From: Lutibaculum baratangense AMV1
GTDB taxonomy: Bacteria; Pseudomonadota; Alphaproteobacteria; Rhizobiales; Tepidamorphaceae
Assembly: GCF_000496075.1 (NCBI RefSeq)
Contig: NZ_AWXZ01000005.1
Location: 1-53,030 of the forward strand
Reading direction: 5' to 3'
Length of the DNA: 53,030 nucleotides
The notes beneath the pieces were generated by a model. The model ran no database searches, was not told where the DNA came from, and worked only from the letters and a program-made list of their open reading frames with translations. The position numbers and the translations under genes are program-made. Each line of letters starts with the position of its first letter. Positions within the stretch are counted from its first letter, which is position 1. This document shows positions 8,892-16,996 of this stretch, in pieces.

Positions 8892-10273
8892 GGAGGGTCG
8901 ATCTCGCCGTCATCGGCGCCGGTCCCGCAGGCATGGCCGCGGCCGTCGAGGCCCGGACGCACGGTCTCTCCGTCCTCGTCGTGGACGAGCAGCCGACGCC
9001 CGGCGGCCAGATCTGGCGCGGCATCGAGGCCGCGAACGCGGCTCGCCTGCAGGTTCTCGGCGACGACTACGCCGCAGGCCTGGCCGCCGTGCGGGCGTTC
9101 CGCGACAGCGGTGCCGACTATCTCCCCGGCGCGCTCGCCTGGCAAATCGACCCCGAGGGCCTGATCGACGTCTCGGTCGGCGGCCGCTCCCGCCGGGCCG
9201 CCGCCGGCGCGGTCGTGGTCGCGACGGGCGCGGTCGAGCGGCCGACGCCGCTGCCCGGCTGGACGCTTCCGGGCGTCATGACGGTCGGGGCGCTGCAGAT
9301 CCTCCTGAAGACGAGCGGGCTCGCCGACGACGAGGCCGTGCTCGTCGGCAGCGGGCCGCTGATCTGGCTCGCCGCGAGCCAGCTCTGCGAGGCCGGCCGG
9401 CCGCCGCGGGCGATCGTCGAGACTGTGCCGTGCGGCCGCTACCTCGGTGCGGCGAGGCACGCCTCTTCGCTGTTCGGCGCCTCGGACTACGTGTCGAAGG
9501 GCTTCAAGATGATGCGCCGGGTGCGGGCGGCCGGCGTGCCCGTCTATCGCGGCGCCTCCGACGTCCGGATCGAGGGACGCGAGCGCGTGTCCCATGTCGC
9601 GTTCCGGACAGGGCGGCGGGAGCATCGCCTGGAGACGGCGTGCGTCGCGCTCCATCAGGGCGTGGTGCCGAACCCGCAGGTCGCACGCCTCATGCGCTGC
9701 GCCCACGAGTGGAGCCCGGCCCAGCGCTGCTTCCTGCCGCGGCGCGACCGCTTCATGGAAACGAGCGTCCCGAATTTCTTCCTGGCGGGCGACGGCGGGG
9801 GCATCGGCGGCGCGAAGGCGGCGGCGCTCGAGGGCCGCATCGCCGGCCTGCGGGTGGCGGAGAAGGCCGGGCGCGCCACCGGCTCGGGCTACGGCGAGAT
9901 CGAGCGCGCGCTGAAGCGCGACCTCGCCGTGCGGCCGCTCCTCGAGCACCTCTACGCCCCTTCGCCCGAGATCCTCCAGCCCGCCGACGCGACCGTCGTG
10001 TGCCGCTGCGAGGAGGTGACGGCCGGCGACATCCGCCATGCGGTCTCGCTCGGCGCGCCCGGCCCGAACCAGCTCAAGTCGTTCCTGCGCTGCGGCATGG
10101 GGCCCTGCCAGGGCCGTGTCTGCGGCCTCCCTGTGGTCGAGATCGTCGCGGCCGGGCGCGGCGTGGCCCACGATGCCGTCGGCTATTACGGCATAAGGCC
10201 CCCGCTCAAGCCGCTCACGCTCGGAGAGATCGCGGCGGCGGCGGACGACGGGGAAGAGCTCGCCGCGGAATAA
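8888..10273 (+). CDS. NAD(P)/FAD-dependent oxidoreductase subunit with C-terminal BFD-like [2Fe-2S] domain
   Basis: A 461-residue protein starting at the ATG that overlaps the previous stop as ATGA. The N-terminal FAD motif is DLAVIGAGPAGMAAAVEA, and a second dinucleotide-binding region lies around residues 150-190 (VLVGSGPLIWLAASQL). The C-terminus has cysteines in the pattern CRCEEV ... CGMGPCQGRVC, typical of the BFD-like [2Fe-2S] domain of opine oxidase subunit A (OoxA/NoxA) and HcnB. Together with the two preceding genes it gives a heterotrimeric membrane-peripheral dehydrogenase. Which member of the opine, D-hydroxyproline or HCN group it most resembles cannot be settled by eye. HCN synthesis is unlikely because the neighbours are a transporter and a hydrolase. 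Confidence 0.88.
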   Translation: MRRVDLAVIGAGPAGMAAAVEARTHGLSVLVVDEQPTPGGQIWRGIEAANAARLQVLGDDYAAGLAAVRAFRDSGADYLPGALAWQIDPEGLIDVSVGGRSRRAAAGAVVVATGAVERPTPLPGWTLPGVMTVGALQILLKTSGLADDEAVLVGSGPLIWLAASQLCEAGRPPRAIVETVPCGRYLGAARHASSLFGASDYVSKGFKMMRRVRAAGVPVYRGASDVRIEGRERVSHVAFRTGRREHRLETACVALHQGVVPNPQVARLMRCAHEWSPAQRCFLPRRDRFMETSVPNFFLAGDGGGIGGAKAAALEGRIAGLRVAEKAGRATGSGYGEIERALKRDLAVRPLLEHLYAPSPEILQPADATVVCRCEEVTAGDIRHAVSLGAPGPNQLKSFLRCGMGPCQGRVCGLPVVEIVAAGRGVAHDAVGYYGIRPPLKPLTLGEIAAAADDGEELAAE

Positions 10274-10317
10274 GTCACCCCTTCCTCGACCGACCAGATG
10301 AAAAGGACCGCCTCGAG

Positions 10318-10662
10318 ATGATCACCCGCCACTTCCAGACGAAGATCAACCACCGCGTCGTGGAGCATAACGGCGTTCTTCATTTCGGCGGGCTCGTCGC
10401 CGACGACCTGTCGCAGGACATGAAGGGCCAGACCGCGCAGATCTGCGGCAAGATCGACGATCTGCTCGGCAAGGTGGGCTCCTCGAAGGAGCGCCTGCTG
10501 ACCGCCATGATCTATATCAGCGACTTCTCCCAGAAGGACGGCATGAACGAGGCCTGGCTCGAGTGGCTTCCGGCCGAGCACCTGCCGACGCGCGCCACGA
10601 TCGGCGTGGCGGAGCTCGGCAAGGACGTGCTGATCGAGATCGTCGTCTCGGCCGCGAAGTAA
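10318..10662 (+). CDS. RidA/YjgF/YER057c family deaminase
   Basis: A 114-residue protein of normal RidA length. The C-terminal half has the family signature around LPTRATIGVAELGKDVLIEI, including the conserved arginine that binds the substrate carboxylate. RidA proteins hydrolyse enamine/imine intermediates to ketoacids and ammonia, preventing damage to PLP enzymes. Placed between an imine-producing dehydrogenase complex and a DadA-like dehydrogenase, it probably finishes their reaction. AAGGA lies about 11 bases before the ATG. It is 44 bases from the upstream gene and 6 bases from the downstream one, consistent with one operon. Confidence 0.9.
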   Translation: MITRHFQTKINHRVVEHNGVLHFGGLVADDLSQDMKGQTAQICGKIDDLLGKVGSSKERLLTAMIYISDFSQKDGMNEAWLEWLPAEHLPTRATIGVAELGKDVLIEIVVSAAK

Positions 10663-10668
10663 CGCGGT

Positions 10669-11931
10669 ATGTCCGGCGGCGCGGCAAGGGCGGGCGCGAC
10701 GGCGCTGGTCGTCGGGGCCGGGGCGATCGGCACCGCCACCGCCCTCTGCCTGTCCCGCAACGGCTTCGCCACCACCCTCGTCGACGGGCTCGATCCCGGC
10801 CGCGGCTGCTCCTTCGGCAATGCCGGCTCGCTCAGCGAGCAGGCGATCACACCGATGGCGCTGCCCGGCATGCTGCGCAAGGTGCCGGGCTGGCTGAGCG
10901 ATCCGGAAGGGCCGCTGCACGTGCGCTGGGGCTACCTGCCGAAGGCGCTGCCATGGCTCGTGCGCTGGGTGCTGGCGAGCCGTGAGAGCAGGGCCGCGGA
11001 ATCCGCTGCGGGCCTGAAGCCACTGCTCGACGGCGCCGTCGACGGCTACCGCTTCCTCCTCGGCGAGGCACGCTTTCGCGAGCTCGTGACGCGGCGCGGG
11101 CAGCTCATCCTCTGGGAATCGCCGGCGCCGTCGCGCTCGGAGGCCGCGGGCCACGCCCTGCGCGAGCGCCACGGTGTCGAGATGCGGTGGGTGAGCCCGC
11201 CGGAGATCGCGGAGCTCGAGCCGCGTCTCGCGCCGATCTTCGCCCGCGGGATCTTCCTGCCGCGTCACGGCCAGCTTCTCGATCCCGGCGCGGCGGTGGC
11301 CGCGATGGCCGACGGCCTGCGCCGCGGCGGCGGGACGGTCGAGCGGGGCGAGGTCGTCCGCCTCGCGCCGCGGGAGGGCGGCGGCGGCCGCGTGACCCTC
11401 GGCGACGGCCGAGTCCTCGGGGCCGACATCGTGGTCGTGGCGGCCGGTGCCTGGTCGCATCGGCTCGTGGCGCAGATCGGAATCGGGGTCCCGCTCGAGA
11501 CGGAGCGCGGCTACCACGTCCGCTTTCCCGGCGCGACCGGCCTTGCGAGCCGGTCGATCATGAACGCCGATCGCAGCTTCATCGCCGCGCCCATGGCGGA
11601 GGGCCTCAGGGTCGGCGGCACCGTCGAGATCGCCGGCGTCGACGCCGCGCCCCGCTACGAACGGGCCCGGCCGCTCGCGCGCGAGGCCTGCCGGATGTTC
11701 CCGGACCTGCCGCAGGCCGAGCCACTCGAATGGATGGGCTGCCGGCCCTCGCTGCCGGACAGCCTTCCCGTCATCGATCGGGCGCCCGGCCATGCCGGCA
11801 TCCTCCTCGCCTTCGGTCACGGCCATCTCGGCATGACGGGGGCTCCGATGACCGCCCGCCTCGTCGCGGACCTCGCCGCCGGCGCGCCGCCCACGATCGA
11901 CCTAGCGCCCTACCGGGTGACGCGGTTCTGA
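10669..11931 (+). CDS. DadA-like FAD-dependent D-amino-acid dehydrogenase
   Basis: A 420-residue flavoprotein with an N-terminal FAD motif (ALVVGAGAIGTATALCLSR) followed by the C-S-x-G-N-A-G pattern (GCSFGNAGSLSEQA) characteristic of DadA. The C-terminal FAD-closing segment is GHAGILLAFGHGHLGMTGAP. The length matches DadA (about 410-435). It would oxidise a D-amino or cyclic imino acid to an imine or 2-oxo acid, passing electrons to the quinone pool. It is the last gene of the transporter-led operon. It differs from the DAO-fold subunit at 7.5 kb, so the locus encodes two separate amine-oxidising activities. Confidence 0.88.
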   Translation: MSGGAARAGATALVVGAGAIGTATALCLSRNGFATTLVDGLDPGRGCSFGNAGSLSEQAITPMALPGMLRKVPGWLSDPEGPLHVRWGYLPKALPWLVRWVLASRESRAAESAAGLKPLLDGAVDGYRFLLGEARFRELVTRRGQLILWESPAPSRSEAAGHALRERHGVEMRWVSPPEIAELEPRLAPIFARGIFLPRHGQLLDPGAAVAAMADGLRRGGGTVERGEVVRLAPREGGGGRVTLGDGRVLGADIVVVAAGAWSHRLVAQIGIGVPLETERGYHVRFPGATGLASRSIMNADRSFIAAPMAEGLRVGGTVEIAGVDAAPRYERARPLAREACRMFPDLPQAEPLEWMGCRPSLPDSLPVIDRAPGHAGILLAFGHGHLGMTGAPMTARLVADLAAGAPPTIDLAPYRVTRF

Positions 11932-12098
11932 CGCGAGGCGTGCTGTCGCGGGAAGGTTCGGCACCGCTCCCTGTGGGGCCGATCGGCCTCTGTCAGATCA
12001 AATCGGCGACAGGAGAAGGCCGCCCGGCTCACGAAAGGGCCCGAATCCCGTATGATCCGGTGTTGCGGCAGGAATTCGTCGGAGGAGGACACAACGCC

Positions 12099-13277
12099 AT
12101 GCAGCGCATCGCGATCGGCACGCTGGTCATGCTCGCCTTGATGAGCCAGGCATCAGCGCAGGGCTTCTCGTCCTGTGTCGCCAATCTGCGGGACCAGGCG
12201 GCGCGTGCCGGCGTCGACCGCGGCATCATCGCGCAGGCGCTGAACATCCAGGCGCCCGACGAGAAGGTCGAGCGCCTCTCGCAGGTCCAGCCGGAGTTCA
12301 AGACGCCGATCTGGGACTATCTCGGATTTCTCGTGGACGACCAGCGCGTGGCCGACGGGCAGGCGATGATGCGGCGCTACGACAACGTCCTGCGGGCCGC
12401 GGAGCAGCGCTTCGGCGTCGATCGCCACGTCATCGCCGCCGTCTGGGGCGTCGAGACCGATTACGGCCGCGAGGCCGGGGACAACTTCCTGCCGCACGCG
12501 CTGGCGACGCTGACCTGCCGCGGCGGCCGGCGCGAGGCGTTCTGGCGCGGCGAGCTGATGGCCGCGCTGAAGCTCGTCGACCGGGGCGACCTGCGGCTGG
12601 AGAAGCTCCACGGCTCGTGGGCGGGCGCGTTCGGACAGACGCAGTTCATCCCGACGACCTACGAGCGTCTCGCCGTCGACTTCGACGGAGACGGCCGGCG
12701 CGACCTCGTCGACTCGGTGCCCGACGCACTCGGCTCGACCGCGAACTACCTCCGCCGCGGCGGCTGGACGCCCGGCGCCTCGTGGATGATCGAGGTGAAG
12801 GCGCCGAACAACTACAACGGCCCGACCGGCCGGAAGAACCGCGCCTCCCTCTCGACCTGGGGCCAGCGGGGCGTCGTGCGGGCGGACGGCTCGCCGCTTT
12901 CCGGCGGTGCACAGGCGGGGCTCCTCCTGCCGGCGGGGCCGCGGGGCCCCGGCTTCCTCGTCTTTCCGAACTTCGACGCGATCTACTCCTACAACCAGGC
13001 CGAATCCTACGCGCTGGCGATTTCGCATCTGGCCGACCGGCTCGCCGGCTATCCGCCGCTCCGCACGCCCTGGCCGACGGATGACGGTCCGCTGAACCGG
13101 GCGGAGCGGCTGCAGCTCCAGCGGCTTCTCATCGCGGCCGGCTACAATATCGGCGAGCCCGACGGCAAGATCGGCCCCGCGACCCGCGAGGGCATCAGGT
13201 CGGCGCAGCAGCGCTTCGGCATGGAGCCGACCGGCCGCGCCGGGCAGAAGCTCTACCGCGCGCTCGGCGGGCGGTAG
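12099..13277 (+). CDS. Lytic murein transglycosylase (MltB type) with C-terminal peptidoglycan-binding domain
   Basis: A 392-residue protein with a Sec signal peptide (residues 1-20, cleavage near ASA) and no clear lipobox cysteine, so probably periplasmic. The SLT_2/MltB catalytic domain covers about residues 25-320. The motif AAVWGVETDYGR places the catalytic glutamate at Glu119, and GSWAGAFGQTQFIPTTY is a further family block. Residues from about 330 form a peptidoglycan-binding type 1 domain (LIAAGYNIGEPDGKIGPATR). It cleaves the glycan strand to 1,6-anhydromuramyl products during wall remodelling. The ATG follows a strong GGAGGAGG sequence. It is separated from the upstream operon by 167 bases and converges on a small membrane-protein gene. 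Confidence 0.92.
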   Translation: MQRIAIGTLVMLALMSQASAQGFSSCVANLRDQAARAGVDRGIIAQALNIQAPDEKVERLSQVQPEFKTPIWDYLGFLVDDQRVADGQAMMRRYDNVLRAAEQRFGVDRHVIAAVWGVETDYGREAGDNFLPHALATLTCRGGRREAFWRGELMAALKLVDRGDLRLEKLHGSWAGAFGQTQFIPTTYERLAVDFDGDGRRDLVDSVPDALGSTANYLRRGGWTPGASWMIEVKAPNNYNGPTGRKNRASLSTWGQRGVVRADGSPLSGGAQAGLLLPAGPRGPGFLVFPNFDAIYSYNQAESYALAISHLADRLAGYPPLRTPWPTDDGPLNRAERLQLQRLLIAAGYNIGEPDGKIGPATREGIRSAQQRFGMEPTGRAGQKLYRALGGR

Positions 13278-13280
13278 AGC

Positions 13281-13303
13281 GCGGCCTCACCTGAAGAGGC
13301 CGC
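13281..13303. terminator. hairpin between convergent genes
   Basis: A perfect 8-base inverted repeat (GCGGCCTC / GAGGCCGC) with a 7-base loop starts just after the transglycosylase stop and overlaps the last codons of the convergent small membrane-protein gene. It could stop transcription in both directions. No U-tract follows. Confidence 0.4.
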
Positions 13304-13730
13304 AACCGCTGGTGGCGACACGGAGCCAGCCGCCCGAGACGGAGCATTCGGAAACCGACTTCCAGACCTTTGCGAGCACGGTCACGCATTCGCCCCGCTG
13401 CAGGATGAAAATGGCCGGTGCGCTCGCCGAGGGCCCGTCTCTGAAATACTTGAGGCTCGCGGCCTGCAGCTTGTCGCCGAACCCGATGCTGTCATAGTCA
13501 CGAGAGCCGGTCCTGATCAGGTAGAGCTTGCCGGCTTGCGTCGGCTCGCCGTTCTTACCCACGCCGTAATAGACATAGCCCGTGGCACCGAAGCGCCAGG
13601 CGGTGAGGACATGGACCGCAGTGCCGAGCGGCGGGATCAGAAAGCCGGCGGCGGCGACGATGACGAGCGTGCCCGCGAGCACTTTGACCGCCACCTCGAA
13701 CACGCCATACGCGTCCCTCAGACGTTCCAT
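13287..13730 (-). CDS. Small single-span membrane protein with SH3-like C-terminus, function unknown
   Basis: A 147-residue protein with one hydrophobic segment at about residues 15-45 (VKVLAGTLVIVAAAGFLIPP). The rest is soluble and ends in ILQRGECVTVLAKVWKSVSE plus a short Cys-containing tail. That end loosely resembles a bacterial SH3 domain of the kind that binds cell wall or peptides. An N-in membrane anchor with a periplasmic domain is plausible. Convergence on a murein hydrolase gene fits a cell-envelope role but does not prove it. I do not recognise the family. Confidence 0.6.
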   Translation of the reverse strand: MERLRDAYGVFEVAVKVLAGTLVIVAAAGFLIPPLGTAVHVLTAWRFGATGYVYYGVGKNGEPTQAGKLYLIRTGSRDYDSIGFGDKLQAASLKYFRDGPSASAPAIFILQRGECVTVLAKVWKSVSECSVSGGWLRVATSGCGLFR

Positions 13731-13804
13731 GGTGCACCCCCGACCAACGCCAGGACGGCAGGATAATCGTCATCTACCCTCCGTGCAACTTCAGGTTGAG
13801 TCAG

Positions 13805-14884
13805 CTAGAGCCGGATCTCCTCGCACCCCTCGAGGTCGCGGAGGAACTGCGCCTCCATCGTCTCCGCGAAGGCGCGGTCGAGCGCGATCACGTCGAGCTC
13901 GAAATTTATCGCGATGCCGAGCGGGTTGAAGTCGGTCGAGCCGATGCGCGACCACTCGCCGTCGACCACGCTCGACTTCGCGTGCATCATGCCCTGCTTC
14001 CACTCGTAGATCCGCACGCCGGTCTCGATCAGCGTGCGGTAGTAGGTGCGCGTCACCGGGCGGACCCAGCCGGGGATCGAGCGGCTCGGCAGGATGAGCC
14101 TCACGTCCACCCCGTCCCGCGCGGCCGCGGCGAGCGCGTCCGCCTCGGCTGCGGGAAACGGGGCGAAATAGGCGTCCCAGATCCAGAACCTCTCGTTCGC
14201 CAGCACCGAGAGCACCTGCATCGCCCGTGCGATCGTCCAGTGGCTCGGCGCGCCCTTGACGACCCCGACGACGCCGTCGCCCTCCGCGCGGCCCCGCCCC
14301 GGCTCGAGCTCGTCCGTCACGTCGAAGCGGTCCCAGCCGTTGCGGCCCGACCGGCTCCACATCGCGTCGAACGCCCTGGCGAGCTGCTTCACGGCCGGGC
14401 CGGCAATGAAGACGCCGTTGTCGCGCCACGGTGGCCGGTCGCCGTCCTCCCACATCGCGCCGACGCCGATGCCGCCGGTCACCGCCCGCTCGCCGTCGGC
14501 GACGAGCAGCTTGCGGTGGTCGCGCGGCAGGATCCCGAACCAGCGCCGCAGCGGGCTCGGTCGGTTGAACCATCGTAGCTCGCCGCCGGCCCGGCGCAGC
14601 CGGCCGAGCCGCCGCATGCCGATCGTCGAGGAGCCGAGCCAGTCGAGGATGAGCCGCACCTCGACCCCCCGCCTGGCTGCGGCGGCGAGGGCGTCGATGA
14701 AGCGGTCGCCCACCTCGTCCGGCATGAACTGGTACTGCTCCATCGCGAGCGAGCGCCTCGCCTCGTCGATCAGCTGGAGCATGCGGGGATAGGCAGTGCG
14801 GCCGTCGCAGAGCAGTTCGAGCCGGTTGCCCGCCGACACGTCGGCGGCGGCGAAGCGCTTGATGCGATCTCGCAGACCGTCCAT
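13805..14884 (-). CDS. Phospholipase D-like / cardiolipin synthase-like protein
   Basis: A 359-residue protein with two HKD catalytic motifs: His123-Lys125-Asp130 (PRDHRKLLVADGERAVTGG) and His301-Lys303-Asp308 (GMMHAKSSVVDGEWSRIGS). Two HKD half-sites make a complete phospholipase D active site, used by cardiolipin synthases and related phosphatidyltransferases. It lacks the N-terminal membrane segments of ClsA, so it is closer to the soluble or peripheral ClsB/ClsC-like group. It stands alone: the gene to the right is divergent and unrelated. Its substrate (phospholipid or other phosphodiester) is not settled by sequence. Confidence 0.88.
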   Translation of the reverse strand: MDGLRDRIKRFAAADVSAGNRLELLCDGRTAYPRMLQLIDEARRSLAMEQYQFMPDEVGDRFIDALAAAARRGVEVRLILDWLGSSTIGMRRLGRLRRAGGELRWFNRPSPLRRWFGILPRDHRKLLVADGERAVTGGIGVGAMWEDGDRPPWRDNGVFIAGPAVKQLARAFDAMWSRSGRNGWDRFDVTDELEPGRGRAEGDGVVGVVKGAPSHWTIARAMQVLSVLANERFWIWDAYFAPFPAAEADALAAAARDGVDVRLILPSRSIPGWVRPVTRTYYRTLIETGVRIYEWKQGMMHAKSSVVDGEWSRIGSTDFNPLGIAINFELDVIALDRAFAETMEAQFLRDLEGCEEIRL

Positions 14885-15060
14885 CAGATGCGGGCTCCTC
14901 CGATGTGCGTTCTGTCCGGTTGATCATGCGGGGGGCGGTGCTAGTCTCGGGCGCATCGGCCACCACCCCTCCTGCCGCTCTCAAGCCTTCGACGGACGCG
15001 ATCGTTCCGCGACCGCTGCGCGGGCGGGCGAGCAGGCTCCAGGATTTGAGGAGATCGAAG

Positions 15061-16488
15061 ATGCACGCGCGTCAGTTCTACATCGACGGAGCCTGGGTCG
15101 AGCCCGCGGGCTCGGCCACGCTCGACGTGATCGACCCCTCGACGGAGGAGGCCTTCGAGACGATCGCCCTCGGCACACGGGCGGATGTCGACCGGGCGGC
15201 GGCGGCGGCGCGCGCGGCCTTCGATGGCTTCGCGGTCGTTCCCCTGGAGGAGCGGCTCGCGATGCTCAGGCGCCTCGTCGAAGCATACGAGGCGCGCTAC
15301 GAGGAGATGGCGCAGACGATCAGCCGCGAGATGGGGGCTCCCATCACCTTCGCGCGCGAACAGCAGGCGGCCGCGGGTCTCGGCCACCTGAAGCAGATGG
15401 TGAAGAGCCTCGAGACTTTCTCTTTCGAAGAGAGCCGCGGCACGACGCGCATCGTGAAGGAGCCGGTCGGCGTGGTCGGCATGATCACGCCGTGGAACTG
15501 GCCGATGAACCAGATCGTGTGCAAGGTCGCCCCGGCGATCGCGGCCGGCTGCACGATGATCCTGAAGCCGAGCGAGATCGCGCCCCTGAACGCGGTGCTC
15601 TTCGCCGAGATGATCGACGGGATCGGCCTGCCGAAGGGCGTCTTCAACATGGTGCACGGCACCGGCCCCGAGGTCGGGCAGGCGATCGCCGAGCATCCCG
15701 AGGTCGACATGGTCTCCTTCACCGGCTCGACCAGGGCCGGCACGGCGGTGGCGATCGCCGGCGCACCCACCGTGAAGCGCATCCATCAGGAGCTCGGGGG
15801 CAAGTCTCCGAACATCATCCTGCCGGACGCCGATTTCGAGAGCGCGGTGAGCCAGGGCGCCTCCGGCATGATGGACAACACCGGCCAGTCCTGCGACGCG
15901 CCGAGCCGCATGTTCGTGCCGCGCGAGCGCATGGCCGAGGCCGCCGACATCGCGAAGGCCGTGGCCGAGGCGGTGAAGGTGGGCGATCCGCGCTCGGAGG
16001 AGACGGAGATGGGCCCGCTCGTCAGCCAGATGCAGTACGACAAGGTGCAGGGCCTCATCGACGCGGGCATCGCCGAAGGCGCGAAGCTCGTCGCCGGCGG
16101 GCCCGGGCGGCCGGAGAGCCTCAACCGCGGCTACTATCCGCGCCCCACGATCTTCGCCGACGTCGAGCCCGGCATGCGCATCGAGCGCGAGGAGATCTTC
16201 GGTCCCGTCCTCTCGATCATCGGCTACGCCGACGAGGAGCAGGCGATCCGCATGGCGAACGACACGCCGTACGGCCTCGCAGCGTATGTCCAGTCGACGG
16301 ACATCGAGCACGCGCGCCGCGTCGCGCGCCGCATCCGCGCCGGCCTCGTCCACATCAACTACCCGAGCTTCGACCTCGCCGCTCCCTTCGGCGGCTTCAA
16401 GCAGTCCGGCAACGGCCGCGAATTCGCGGACTGGGGGCTCGAGGAGTTTCTCGAGACGAAGGGGATGGTCGGCTACGGCGTGGCGTGA
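15061..16488 (+). CDS. NAD(P)-dependent aldehyde dehydrogenase
   Basis: A 475-residue aldehyde dehydrogenase superfamily protein. Recognisable parts are the cofactor-site PWNWP motif with Asn146, the NAD-binding VSFTGSTRAGTAVA, the general base Glu244 in HQELGGKSPNIIL, and the nucleophile Cys278 in NTGQSCDAPSR. The C-terminal substrate-lining blocks are also complete (EEIFGPVLSIIGY, AAPFGGFKQSGNGRE). The ATG at 15061 follows GAGGAGATCGA. The frame stays open upstream to 14905, but that stretch does not look like family sequence. It lies 23 bases before a YbaK deacylase gene. The true aldehyde cannot be assigned. Confidence 0.92.
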   Translation: MHARQFYIDGAWVEPAGSATLDVIDPSTEEAFETIALGTRADVDRAAAAARAAFDGFAVVPLEERLAMLRRLVEAYEARYEEMAQTISREMGAPITFAREQQAAAGLGHLKQMVKSLETFSFEESRGTTRIVKEPVGVVGMITPWNWPMNQIVCKVAPAIAAGCTMILKPSEIAPLNAVLFAEMIDGIGLPKGVFNMVHGTGPEVGQAIAEHPEVDMVSFTGSTRAGTAVAIAGAPTVKRIHQELGGKSPNIILPDADFESAVSQGASGMMDNTGQSCDAPSRMFVPRERMAEAADIAKAVAEAVKVGDPRSEETEMGPLVSQMQYDKVQGLIDAGIAEGAKLVAGGPGRPESLNRGYYPRPTIFADVEPGMRIEREEIFGPVLSIIGYADEEQAIRMANDTPYGLAAYVQSTDIEHARRVARRIRAGLVHINYPSFDLAAPFGGFKQSGNGREFADWGLEEFLETKGMVGYGVA

Positions 16489-16510
16489 TCGCCCAGGTCG
16501 CCCCCGGCCC

Positions 16511-16984
16511 ATGTCGAAGACGACGCAGGCGACGCTCGCGCTGAAGAGGGTGGGGGTCGCCTTCACGCTCCACACCTACGACTACGATCCGGATGCCCCG
16601 AGCATCGGGCTTCAGGCGGCGGCGGCGCTCGGCGAGCCGCCCGCCCGCGTCCTCAAGACGTTGATGGCCGAGGTCGACGGCAGGCCGGTCTGCGCCGTGG
16701 TGCCGTCGGACCGCGAGGTGAGCATGAAGAGGCTCGCGGCCGCATTCGGCGGCAAGTCGGCGCAGATGATGCGCCCCGCCGACGCCGAGAGGCTGACGGG
16801 TTACCACGTCGGGGGCATCAGCCCCTTCGGGCAGCGCAAGCGCGTGCCGACCGCACTCGAGGAGACCGCGATGGCCGAGCCGCATGTCTACGTGAACGGC
16901 GGGCAGCGAGGCCTGCAGCTGCGCCTCGCGCCCGGGGATCTTCGAGCCGCGCTTGGCGCGGTCGTCGTCCCGCTCGGGAGCTGA
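16511..16984 (+). CDS. YbaK/EbsC-type aminoacyl-tRNA deacylase
   Basis: A 157-residue protein of normal YbaK length. Typical features are the N-terminal segment with LHTYDYD, the lysine-containing RVLKTLMAEVDGRPVCAVVP block, and the GYHVGGISPFGQRKRVPT block that closes the active site. The family hydrolyses mischarged Cys-tRNA(Pro) or similar substrates. It lies 23 bases after the aldehyde dehydrogenase and 12 bases before the end of a convergent peptidase gene. The exact tRNA specificity (YbaK, ProXp-ala and others) is not determined. Confidence 0.88.
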   Translation: MSKTTQATLALKRVGVAFTLHTYDYDPDAPSIGLQAAAALGEPPARVLKTLMAEVDGRPVCAVVPSDREVSMKRLAAAFGGKSAQMMRPADAERLTGYHVGGISPFGQRKRVPTALEETAMAEPHVYVNGGQRGLQLRLAPGDLRAALGAVVVPLGS

Positions 16985-16996
16985 GTCACCCCCGGG

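Noticed and set aside
7499-10273. Hydrogen cyanide synthase hcnABC
   Set aside because: The three-subunit layout is shared with opine oxidases and D-hydroxyproline dehydrogenases. A substrate importer, a hydrolase and RidA in the same operon point to catabolism instead.
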